A DNA stretch of 64,000 nt from the NCBI GenBank assembly GCA_035578155.1, contig JAPWDM010000001.1, positions 163,901,498 through 163,965,497 on the forward strand, given 5' to 3'. Below are positions 11,092 through 20,560 of this stretch, piece by piece. Both the position numbers and the translations under genes were made by a program. Positions within the stretch are counted from its first letter, which is position 1. Each line of letters starts with the position of its first letter. The notes under the pieces were generated by a model, which saw only the letters and a list, made by a program, of their open reading frames with translations, was not told where the DNA came from and searched no databases. The stretch comes from Brachynemurus nebulosus. Taxonomy: Eukaryota > Arthropoda > Insecta > Neuroptera > Myrmeleontidae.

Positions 11092-12207
11092 TATCGTTAG
11101 AAAGGGTTCAAAAAACGAAGTTGAGATTTCTTCTATATCCTTTTCCATTTTTAAGCCCCGTTTGTAAAATACTGAGCTTAAAATCTTTCAATATTTTATT
11201 ACATTTAATTGAAAATTTGACTTTCTATTCTAACAATGAATCGACAATGATTTTTGAACTTCAATCTTAAGCTCAAAAACTTATATTCGATATTCTGGCT
11301 CAAAATCTTTACAATTATCGTTGGCAGGACAGAATTTGAGCAATTTTCAACTGTAAATTATTTAAGATAGAAATAGCTGTATGATTCTCAAAAAACTAAG
11401 ATCTCATAAAACACAAAATTACTTTTTATTTAGTACCAACAAACATCTGGATTTAGTTCCACAGTTTTAATAGAAAAACTATGATACAGATGATTAATAT
11501 CTTTAATCTTTGTTTAGAAAAAAATGAAATACTAAAAGCTCATATACATCAAAAACACTCGACCAAAAATGAATACGATTATCCAATAAAAGAGATCAAT
11601 CTTTCATAGTCATACATTAACCACGTCTGTCAATTACAACTGATCACATCCCTTTCAAATTTCAATTTACATATTAAACATATTATCATTTCACAAAGAA
11701 AGGCAAGCGATCTTGTTCGCCGTTTTTTAATAAACAATTTTTTTTCAAAGATATATAAAACGATGAAAGAAATGAAATACAGAAGCAATAAAATTTTGTC
11801 ATCATGACAATAATAAATAAAAATGAAATACATTTTTTGAACTGAATACAATTGCAGTGAAACGGAAAAGGAACAAGAAACCTTTATGAGTAAGTAGTTT
11901 AGTTCAAAAGGCACGACGCACATATACACGTCATATCGCGTATAATATAAATGTAATTTCAACATTTATCGTTCGACAAATATGTTAAAATTTACATACA
12001 GACATACGTACAAAAAAGTACAGTAGTGTATGAAAATGTTTGAACAAGATTTATGAAGTTTGCCGATTGTAGAATTTAAAATTGGTTGTTACTAATGTCA
12101 CAGTTTCGTAAACGTTCAAAGTTTCATAGTAATCAGATTAGTATTTGAGACGCTATCAACAAATAAAAATTATCGCAGGAATAAGCTCCACGTCTTTATT
12201 GGCGAAC
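11092..12207. other. No gene seen
   Basis: AT-rich spacer. A minus-strand frame of 111 codons (11630-11965) is hydrophobic and lysine-rich in the way AT-rich noise is, and I recognise no domain in it. Confidence 0.45.
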
Positions 12208-12750
12208 TACACCCCCGTGAGAAAATTTAAGACCACTTAAATTTTTTTCTTAAAATGGTTCTATCTATGCAATGACAACTTTAAATAGCGTTGTGTATAC
12301 GATTTGACTACACATTTGGCTTCCAATCTATGCACTTGTTTAAATTATTTAGGCATTTCTTTGAATGTGAAAGTGAAAATTCTTTTTTTTTTTAAATTGA
12401 AATATAATTTTTTTAATAGATAAGAATTGCTTTCTCTTAATTAACGTTTCTATCATATTAAATAACACATTTTTAGCTTTCTAACGACTACCGGAAAACT
12501 TCCGTACGGTGATTAATCACGAAGTTATGAACAGTCAAAATTTAGCGTGTGCTACATTTTGACTGTTACTATTACTACAACTCGGTTAAAAATTGTCGTA
12601 CAGCGATAAAAAAAAAAACGAAATTAAAAGAGAAAAAGTGATCTTTTTGAATACAATATTAAAATTAATTGAAAAAGAATTCTTCGAACTAATTCTGAGC
12701 TTTGAATGTAAAAATTCCATTTAAAATTATTATATCAAGACGGGGGTGTA
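12208..12750. mobile_element. Possible TA-flanked element with short TIRs
   Basis: TA (12208-12209) is followed by CACCCCCGTG, and the right end ACGGGGGTG is followed by TA (12749-12750). Only 9 bp of TIR match perfectly. An internal pair, AACAGTCAAAAT and ATTTTGACTGTT (near 12530 and 12560), forms a small hairpin. A Tc1/mariner-type MITE is the likeliest reading. Confidence 0.4.
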
Positions 12751-13361
12751 TATGCATTTAAGTTCTCTAAACTGTCATGATTAATAAAATCGTCTGTCAT
12801 AATTAAACAAGGAATACACTTACGGTGAAAAGAATTTTATCTCAATCATAAAAAATCTTAACTTGTATCTTCCTATTTATACAGGGTGTCCCAGGCTTCA
12901 TAACTCAAATGAAATAAGATAACAGGGGATCTCAAGACACATTGATCTGATCCCCATATATCTAGTCCGATTTTGGTTAGCTTAGATCGAAATTATTTAA
13001 GTTTTAGTATATTTTGAGCTTAATTATAGTTTCGGCTACAAATTCCCTAATTATTGACACGTCATCACTCTTTTTAGATAAGTTTTTCAAGAATTGCTTT
13101 ATTATATCATAGTATAGACTTTTTATTTAAACGTTATTTAAGATTTTGTTAAACTTTTTTATGCTTTAGTTATATTTGCTGATTCGTCATTTTCATTTGA
13201 CTGCTCCTATGATTTCATATAAAAAAAAATGTTATAAATTAGTGGTGGAGAATTTAGTTTTATGGAAATCAGTAATAATTACGGTGAAATATTTGTCAAA
13301 TATTCATTTATTATTACACGAGAGGTTTGTATATTTTCGAATAAATTTGGGGATAAATTTC
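12751..13361. other. No gene seen
   Basis: The only notable text is 'tacagggtgtcccagg' near 12883, a start word shared by many insect repeats. No end could be located. Confidence 0.4.
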
Positions 13362-13526
13362 GAATAAATTTGTCTAACGGAAATTTGTTGGCTAGCAATT
13401 TAACGAGAAGAATTTTCAACTAACAAAAACGCGACAGCGGAGCTGAAGCGTTTTTGGGTTGACAATTCTTCGAGTTAAGTTGCTGTTAGGCAAGAAATTT
13501 GAGTTGTAGAAAACACAAATTTATTC
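13362..13526. repeat. Imperfect hairpin of about 165 bp
   Basis: The outer arms GAATAAATTTGT and ACAAATTTATTC pair. Inner arms 'ttggctagcaatttaac..' and its inverse 'gttaagttgctgttaggcaa' continue down to a short GC-richer apex near 13435-13447 ('gacagcggagctgaag'). Several mismatches are spread over the stem. It is a fold-back element or inverted duplication; no coding. Confidence 0.7.
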
Positions 13527-15222
13527 AGAAAAAATATAAAACTCAAGTGTAACACGGTAAGATAATTTAACGAATAAAATAAATTAGTACCTATAATTTA
13601 TATTATAATTTAATATATTGTTACTATGGTTCTGAAACCAGTAAAATTTTTTTATCGTGTTTACCTACAATGAAATGACCAATGAAATTTTTTTGTACCA
13701 TTTTTATCGCTGTAAAAGTCTGCCCTAACTTTTTTCCATGGTAAAAGTGAAAAAGCTACAATATTCTTATGGGACTTGATATGTTACACATGAGTTTAAT
13801 TATGATTTAAAAAATTGTGATATTCTATGAGCTACTTTTTGTTTGATTAAACCATCCTCAGGTAGAAATTGAACTGAACTAAAAATCGATTTTAGATTAG
13901 AATATATGTGGATCGGAGAAAATTGAAAAATGGGAAACTGAAAACAGCAAATAAGTAAAACCTAAAATGTACCTACAAGAAACAAGATGGTATCTTACAA
14001 AATGGTTTCTTATTATTGTGAAGACTGATAACAACAGTGAATCAATAATATGTTTTATCGGAGACACATCACCTCCCATATACATACATCTAACTCTGCA
14101 CTTCACATTTTACAAAACAGACATTCTTTAAAATCAGACTACAAAGCCAAAATTCTTAATTTTTGTGAAAAAGAACAAAAATTAAACATAAACTGAGTAA
14201 TGATCCAGATGTAATTGTTTTAAACATTCAAACTGATTTAAATAAATCTCCCCTTCTAAGCCTATTTAAGTAAACTGTTCCAAATTACATGAAATATCTT
14301 TAACTTATAACTTCTTATAAAATAATTAAAAACCAAAAGTAAAAAAAAATTATAAGTAGATTCAAATTAAACATTAGAAAACATCGTAGATCGAAAATTT
14401 CCCAAATGAATATGATAATAAAAGTCGAAATACTTTTATTATCTAATACTGTACATATTTGCATGTAGGTATGATTATTTATATGCATATATCAAACATA
14501 TTTATTTCGCCATTAAAGATGATGAAAGGTCCTCTTCTCTGGCTGGGCGTCCCCTTGGTTGTTTGCCATTCTTATGATGGATATGAGTGATGAATAAATA
14601 ATGAAAATGAAATAAAGTATGTAGAGAGAGGTACCCATCAGTAATAAAATATTTAAAGTCACCCATTAATATGCGAATAATTCAAAAAGTATGTTTTGTG
14701 TTATTAAATTTATAAAAGCCCATTTTTATCAAAACGGGAAAATTTATCAAAATGATAAAATATCTACTATATACGGGATACCGAATAATCCAATAAATGG
14801 TTTGTTTTTTCGTAATGACTTTTGAAAAATTGGTTAATTTAAAAAGTATGTTCCGTTATATACAAGCAATATACGTATGTATATGTATAACTCACAATCG
14901 CGTATTTTAAAATAAAGCCTGTTAGCTTGCAGTAGGGTCAAATTAAATTTGAAAATGTAAAATCAGAGGACGTATTTTTACAAATCTAGATTACGTTTCG
15001 GTAACCAATTTTAGCATCTTATAACTTGGCACAATAGTGGCTTCAATTTTAACACAATTTTAATTTAACTCCCTAGCTGTCTTAAAAGGTAAAGATCGAA
15101 GAAAGGTGTGAATCTTCTTCCAAAATATTTAACATTTTTTAGCGACGTAAGAAATTTTATCACCTATCTGTTTTTTGACATTATTAACTTTCCAAAATTA
15201 AATTCTCATAACATGGCCATTA
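13527..15222. other. No gene seen; one motif near 13851
   Basis: AT-rich spacer. On the minus strand near 13862-13840 the text CTGAGGATGGTTTAATCAAA resembles the 'CTGANGATGG...AAAC' signature seen again at 52282-52321. No exon, RNA gene or array is supported. Confidence 0.4.
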
Positions 15223-15390
15223 TACAGTGGACTTGCGGAGATTGCCCAATCGCAAACTGTACATATTGCAGTGGTAGGAATTTAAATATCACATGCTTGC
15301 GTTACACAAATCTTGTATTCACAAAAATTCTGAGTAATTCACTGTATAATAGACAATTTGTGATCGGACAATCTCCGAAAGTCCACTGTA
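15223..15390. mobile_element. TA-flanked Tc1/mariner-type MITE
   Basis: TA (15223-15224) precedes CAGTGGACTTGCGGAGATTG. The inverted right end CAGTGGACTTTCGGAGATTG finishes at 15388 and is followed by TA (15389-15390). The TIRs extend for roughly 35 bp. The element is 164 bp and non-coding. Confidence 0.85.
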
Positions 15391-15424
15391 AAAAGTTCTA
15401 TGTATTAAAAATTATCGCCATAAC

Positions 15425-15720
15425 CAGGACTTAATTTCAGCTGGAACGTGACGGGACGATACTCTAGCACTTCCCAGGGATTTTTATTTTTTGCTGGAAC
15501 GGTCCGGCGTGCCCTAGGATTTCTTTTTTTTTATCAATGTCTTTAGGATAATCACAACCCACGGTAGGTGAAGACTAAGACCTAAAGAAAAGTTGTTTTT
15601 TTTTTGCTTACGAGCGTCATTTTTAGGGAAAATAAACTTTTTTTGATCGTCATTTTATTTTTTAGGGAATATTTTTTGAAAAGGCGTTCCGGCGCCTATA
15701 ATTTTTCAAATTAAGTCTTG
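15425..15720. mobile_element. Non-autonomous hAT element
   Basis: The left end CAGGACTTAATTTCAGCTGG and the inverted right end CAAGACTTAATTTGAAAAAT form TIRs, each followed inward by a GGAACG/CGTTCC word. The 8-bp flanks are gccataac (15417-15424) and gccataat (15721-15728), 7 of 8 identical. It is 296 bp and non-coding. Confidence 0.85.
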
Positions 15721-15912
15721 GCCATAATTACTTACAAAAAAAGTGGTCTGGTTATCCCCTTCGGTTTTGTTTATCCATAGATATGTTATTCTTGATTATA
15801 ATCCAAGAAATTGATGTTTACTTATCTCAAAACTCGCGGTTGTAAAAGATGTTTCCAAAATTGAGGTTAAATTTAAATTTTTCAAATATGTTGAAAACGT
15901 CAAAGAAAGTAA

Positions 15913-16052
15913 AAACTTGTAATTTTATTATTTGACTTTATTTGGCGATAAACCTCAATATTAAGACCAGCAAAAAATTCTGTTTGGTTTTTTGCTGGTC
16001 TTAATATTGAGGTTTATCGCCAAATAAAGTCAAATAATAAAATTACAAGTTT
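15913..16052. repeat. Perfect 65-bp palindrome with 10-nt loop
   Basis: Arm 15913-15977 and arm 15988-16052 are exact reverse complements by eye, separated only by ttctgtttgg. The arm reads AAACTTGTAATTTTATTATT onward and includes GGCGATAAACC. The flanking sequence does not continue the symmetry. A perfect stem implies a recent inverted duplication or active sequence correction between arms. Confidence 0.9.
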
Positions 16053-16764
16053 AAATTTTTTGGCGAAAATAGAGGTAACAATTTATTTATTTGTCAAAGA
16101 AAATATTTCAACTTATTTACGGACGGGGGGCATTTAAGAACGGGAGGGAGGGTTCTTTTTAAAAAGCAGAAATCTACAGAAAAATATCAAACCACAAACG
16201 ATTTGTGTATAATCGTTAACTTTATTAGTACAACTTCGTCCAGACTCCAGCGCTTATGGATGTAAATGCTTGACGTTGCATACATCTTGAAAAATTTTAA
16301 CTGTCATAAATAGTATAGTCAAAAAACAAAAACTTATTATCACAAATAATCAAATCATGAAAAAAATAATGTAGGTACTTATTGATAACTGACACGGGGG
16401 CGTGGCAAAAAAAACATGGCTGATTTTTGTATGCAAGGAAAAATCTATTACTGTCAGTAGTCGTTTATTTAAATTAAATTATGTTACCTTTAAGCGAAAT
16501 CCTTAACTAGGGTGGTTCAAATCCAGCTCAAAAAATTTTTATTAATGCTGAGAAAATTCTTCACGTTGATCATTTGATAAAAAATGTGGAAGAAATGAAG
16601 GAAGTTTAAATAGTGACTCTGTTTTACTGCACTGTGTTTACAAAGTCCACATTTAAAAGAACGACCACACGAAATTAATGCATCAATTTCCAAAAATGGG
16701 AAAATTTTATTTATTAAATGCTCACAAACTTACAATTTATTAAATTAGATTATCTACAATATAT
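16053..16764. other. No clear gene; open minus-strand text next to THAP
   Basis: The minus strand at about 16530-16710 stays open for roughly 60 codons upstream in coordinate order of the THAP fragment's stop, and includes a C..C pair. I recognise no domain and treat it as possible decayed continuation only. Confidence 0.3.
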
Positions 16765-17070
16765 TTAAACAGTCGACTTACTTGGAAATATAAAATCACT
16801 TCTTTTAAAATGAGACGAACATACTCTCATATGTGGATTCACATTCTTTATTTTTAAAACGCAACCATGCTTTTAGTCTATCAATTTTTTCCATTTTTCC
16901 AAATATATTTTCAATATATAAACAAAAATACTATCGGGCTTAAGAATAGCATGAAAAATAATTTCTAAATTTTCATGAGATTTAGTCCCACAACCATTCA
17001 CAGCACAATAAACTCTGCTCTTATTCTTTTTACGCAAAGGTAATTTTATAATTACCATACTATCTTTCAA
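16765..17070 (-). pseudogene. Decayed THAP-domain fragment
   Basis: The minus strand encodes an N-terminal piece with YCAVNGCGTKSHENLEIIFH (C-x4-C followed by an FH). A piece in a shifted frame contains IDRLKAWLRFKN, and a third frame reads NPHMRVCSSHFKRSDF before a stop at 16765-16767. THAP domains are zinc-coordinating DNA-binding modules with a C2CH signature, a conserved tryptophan and a VCSxHF block; all appear here in the right order. The spacing between zinc ligands is somewhat long, and two frameshifts (about 16895 and 16840) break the frame. THAP domains occur in P-element-type transposases and in derived host regulators, so either a transposon relic or a dead gene is possible. No THAP-associated catalytic domain is seen nearby. 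Confidence 0.6.
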
Positions 17071-17582
17071 GAAAATTATTTGTTTTATATTTTAATTTAA
17101 ACTAATGTCAAACTCTAATAATTTACATAAGGTGCACACTAAAAGTAGTTGGTTTCTTGGCCACCAGATGTCATAATCAAAGTGGTCAGTTCCCAATATA
17201 TTTTGTTGTATATGGCATAACGTGCTTGGTGGAGTCCCCAAGGATTGTATCTAATATATCTAATTTATCACGAGCCGGTTAACCAGTTTTTCGACATTGT
17301 CATTGCATCAATGCCATTGTCATTTGTTTGGTCAAGAAATTTATAGTCACCCATAATATATTGCATAATATTCTTTTGAATTGATGTAATCTACTAACAA
17401 ATATTTAACTTTAAATTTAATATACGCTCAATATGCTATAAACAAACGCACAAACCCAATATGTATAGGGTTGAATGAAAATGTGCTTGGGCATAAGTAA
17501 ATACGTTTAACACTTGCTGTGCCGGCAACAGGCCATACAGATACATACGCACGTCATGTCAAACAAAGTAGGTAAAGCATCA
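17071..17582. other. No gene seen
   Basis: AT-rich spacer. The word 'aacgtgcttggtgg' near 17220 also occurs just outside family X copy A (about 2118), so a further dispersed repeat is likely, but no boundary can be drawn. Confidence 0.4.
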
Positions 17583-17610
17583 TCCAAAGCACAACAACCA
17601 CTCATTCTCA

Positions 17611-17723
17611 CGAAATATCCGCCTTTTATTAAGGGACTTGTGATGATGCTGTGATGTTGCATGATTGAAATAACACAATATAAATAGATTCAGAAGCAGA
17701 AAGACAAATTGAAATATTTGCAT
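17611..17723 (-). CDS. Candidate first exon with signal peptide
   Basis: On the minus strand an ATG at 17723 begins MQIFQFVFLLLNLFILCYFN, a short hydrophobic run resembling a signal peptide, followed by HATSQ (possible cleavage after S) and a basic KSLNKRRIF. The codon after F37 starts C|GTGAGA, a good splice donor at 17611-17606. If it is not spliced, the frame ends at 17580-17582 after 47 codons. A TATATAAAG box lies about 65 bp upstream. No acceptor or second exon was identified. The product would be a small secreted or membrane protein of unknown identity. AT-rich DNA yields hydrophobic frames by chance, so confidence is low. Confidence 0.25.
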
Positions 17724-17785
17724 AATATGTACAAGTAGGTATGTCTCATATAGTATGCAGATATATTCGAGAAAGGGTCGTCGAT

Positions 17786-17794
17786 CTTTATATA
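17786..17794 (-). promoter_or_regulatory. TATA-box-like motif
   Basis: TATATAAAG on the minus strand lies in a locally less AT-rich context ('ggcatagaa' before, 'atcgacgaccc' after). It would start transcription about 30 bp downstream and leave a short leader before the ATG at 17723. Unproven. Confidence 0.25.
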
Positions 17795-18176
17795 TTCTAT
17801 GCCTACCGCCTGGCAGCAACTTAGTTTGTTAGTGCTTATTGAAAACTAATGAATTTTTGAATTTATTAAATAAGGAGACAATTTATGTTAAATTGTTTAA
17901 ATCGTACACTTAAACGTCTAACCGTCTGTGAATAAACTTTTCACACAGAATCTCATTTCGCTATATTTCGGCCACTAACTGATTAAATCTGCTAAATTTA
18001 GATAGCTGAAGTTTTAGAGATTTTAGATCAGATTAGATCAATTAAAAAAGATTTTATAGCTTGGGCCTTTTTACTTGCCAGTGCGCAGAAAACGAATTTA
18101 ACACGTACATCTAATAGTAGGTAATAAAAAGGGAACGAAAAAGAACAATATTTTAGTTAAAAAGGTGTCTCTTTTT

Positions 18177-18440
18177 AACCGACTTCGAGAAAAGAGGAGG
18201 TTCTCAATTCGACTGTATTTTTTTTCGTGGGTATGTTACCTCATAATTTCGGTATATGGAAACCGATTGGGATGATTCTTTTTTTGTTTGAAAGTATGTA
18301 CTTCCGGGGTGATCCCATATAAATTTGAGCAAAATCTAATCAGGGATTTCGGAGATATGCGACAAAATTCGTTAATGACGAACGTCTTGAAGTGATGATT
18401 CTCGATTTTGATCAAACTTGATAAATGTACAGAACAAATA
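18177..18440 (+). repeat. Dispersed repeat family G, copy 1
   Basis: It starts 'ttaaccgacttcgagaaaag' and continues 'ggaggttctcaattcgactg', then 'gattctttttttg' and 'ggtgatcccatataaatttg'. The same text, diverged, occurs at 48256-48440. This is a very common type of insect dispersed repeat. The minus-strand frame at 18236-18484 is a by-product. Confidence 0.75.
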
Positions 18441-19188
18441 AAAATAATAGATACGTATTTTTTTTTATCTGCTATAAAAGCCATTTAAGGGGTGAAATCG
18501 AGTCTCAAAATCGGGGCAAAAATTAAATTTTATAAAATTACTCGAAAACTATAACAGCTAGAAAAAAAGTTTAATTTTACACAAGCCTTTATTTTTAACG
18601 GTCTTTCTACCTACTTACTCAAATCCAGGGTCGGACCTATTAGAGGGATCTTAACAATAAAATTGGCGGTAAAATTTAAAATAGGGTGAATATGGTTTGA
18701 CCAATTAAAATATTAATATCAAATATGAAAACTGTATCAAAAATACCAATTCACATATTTTTGTCAAAAGCCGTAACGCTACAATTAAGAACTTAAATCT
18801 TATTGTAAAATCTTACACGTGCTGTCTATATTTTACCTATAATACTTTTAGAAATAACTATTTAAAGCGTTTTTACTCGTTGTAATTATACTCTACAATC
18901 AATATTTTAACGAAAGTATTCCATAAATTTAAAGAAAATATTCCTTTAAGGGGCTTATATTGATTACAAAAGCTCTGGTTAATATTGGAAATGGTTGAAT
19001 TATTTTAAATTACAGAACCGACACAAAAAAAATTTAAATTGTCAGCATTGTTGTTTAAGCTGTGGTTTTAGGATATTTGGTTAATATTTTATTTAAAATC
19101 GGGAATTATCACTCCAAGATCTTTCCTTGTAAGGTTCAGGGTCACTCAAAAGGGAAAAATAAAGCCTTTTTAAGAAAAAATAAATAAA

Positions 19189-19453
19189 CCGACTTCAAAA
19201 TAATAATTAAGAGCACTGAAAAGTATAAAATAATTACGCAATTAATCAAGAGGTAAATATAAAAATAAAATTTTCCAGTTTTTGAAGTTGGTGCCAATTG
19301 TCAATTTAATCATTAGAGACAGTAATAGTCGTAAGAGAACCTGCCGAGGCACCGATTTCAAAAACTGAAAAATTTTATTTTTATATTTATGTCTTGATTA
19401 ATTGCGCAATTATTTTATACTTTTCAGTGCTCTTAATTATTATTTTGAAGTCG
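19189..19453. repeat. Large hairpin, arms about 106 bp
   Basis: Arm 19189-19295 (CCGACTTCAAAATAATAATT onward, to 'gttggtgcc') recurs inverted at 19348-19453, with about 95% identity by eye and a 52-nt spacer. Its outer end CCGACTTC is the same start word as the family G repeats, so the arms may be two family G derivatives in opposite orientation. Confidence 0.85.
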
Positions 19454-19612
19454 ATTTTATTTTTTATTTTATTTTATTTTTTTTAAAGGCTTTATTAATA
19501 TTTTAAACCTAGATATTTTTCAGATGTTATTTCCCTTACTTATAATGTATTTTCAAATATATCTATCTGTATCATGCGCGAGTAACTGGCAAGTAAAAAG
19601 GCCCGGGCTATA

Positions 19613-19745
19613 GTTGATAAGGTCATGGGAAGATGATATAATCTCTGGTCGTGGCGCTCAACTGCATAAGAAACGGCATTTTGGAGTTACTAGCACTTCA
19701 GGATCTATTATATAGAATCCGTAGGAGAAAAATAATGCACTACGT
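19613..19745. other. Short unassigned spacer
   Basis: The spacer has some GC-richer words ('tctggtcgtggcgctcaactgc'-like) but no open frame or fold that can be supported. Confidence 0.4.
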
Positions 19746-19987
19746 CAGTGTTTCTCAACCGCCGATTCGTTGACCGGTGTCGGGCTGTAAAAATACTTCA
19801 CCGGTTCGCAAAAAGTTGTGTAAATTACAATAAATTACAAAAATGTTAAATAAAGAAAGCTCTTTCCGCAAAAAATCGCATATTTTGGACTCTAATTTCT
19901 TTATTTACGGCCCATGATAGCACACGACTAGCACAATGGAGTACAACATTTTTTGTTTAAAAAAAAGTGCTTAAAAAGTGTCGATAT

Positions 19988-20045
19988 TTTAGTCTTGTAA
20001 TATGAAAAGTGGTTGGAAAACCACTTTTCATATTACAAGACTAAA
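19988..20045. repeat. Perfect 27-bp hairpin, 4-nt loop
   Basis: TTTAGTCTTGTAATATGAAA..GTGGTT pairs exactly with AACCAC..ACTAAA around a ggaa loop. In the sister units this place holds different text ('ccatggt..gaccaagtggtcg'), so the left arm is an inverted copy of the right arm created inside unit 1. Confidence 0.9.
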
Positions 20046-20141
20046 TGTTATCCCAACTAATGGCCAAAATGATTCCTAGCTACAAGAATTCCATTTAAAA
20101 TACGAAACTTGCTCAATATTTCTCTAATGCTTTAAAAAGTG

Positions 20142-20144
<3 letters not shown>

Positions 20145-20216
<72 letters not shown>
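20145..20216. repeat. (TA)n microsatellite, 72 bp
   Basis: Uninterrupted AT dinucleotides, inserted or expanded just after GTGTCGATAT of tandem unit 2. Confidence 0.97.
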
Positions 20217-20220
<4 letters not shown>

Positions 20221-20560
20221 CTGTCGAATTACATGGTTGAACAAGTGGTCCGAACACGTCATTTCATATTACACAACCTATTATTATTCTAATTAATGGC
20301 CGAGATGACCCCAAACAACAAGGATTGTATTTTAAATTTAAAAATCGCTCTTAAACATTCCTTTAATGCTTAAAGTGTTGATATTTATCTCAATTACCAT
20401 GGTAGACCAAGTGGTCGAAATACGACATTTCATATCACGCGACTATATGTTATTCCAACTAATGGCAACAGGTTTGCTTGAAAATGATTCCAGGCAATAA
20501 GAATTCTGTTTAAATTAAATAATTGCTTTTAAACATTTTTATAAATCTTGAGAATTTCTT

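Larger units (their letters stand above)
18055..19612. mobile_element. 1.56-kb element with 30-bp TIRs
   Basis: The left end TATAGCTTGGGCCTTTTTAC continues TTGCCAGT. The right end is its near complement (ACTGGCAAGTAAAAAGGCCC then GGGCTATA). The TIR is about 30 bp with a two-base difference. Inside are a family G repeat (18177-18440) and a large hairpin (19189-19453). No transposase frame was found, and the superfamily and duplication are not determined. Confidence 0.75.
19746..20560 (+). mobile_element. hAT-like left end followed by tandem units
   Basis: CAGTGTTTCTCAACCGCCGA at 19746 is a typical hAT left terminus, with GACCGGTG following. No matching inverted right end was found, so the 3' limit is uncertain. 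From about 19968 the sequence holds three copies of a unit of about 165-190 bp beginning 'taatgcttaaaaagtgtcgatat' (about 19968, 20126 and 20365) and containing 'catttcatattacacgact' and 'ccaactaatggc'. Unit 1 carries a hairpin and unit 2 a (TA)n array at the same internal point. Confidence 0.6.

Noticed and set aside
12880..12900. TACAGGGTGTCCCAGG word as a transposon end
   Set aside because: A familiar repeat start, but no inverted or direct partner end could be found.
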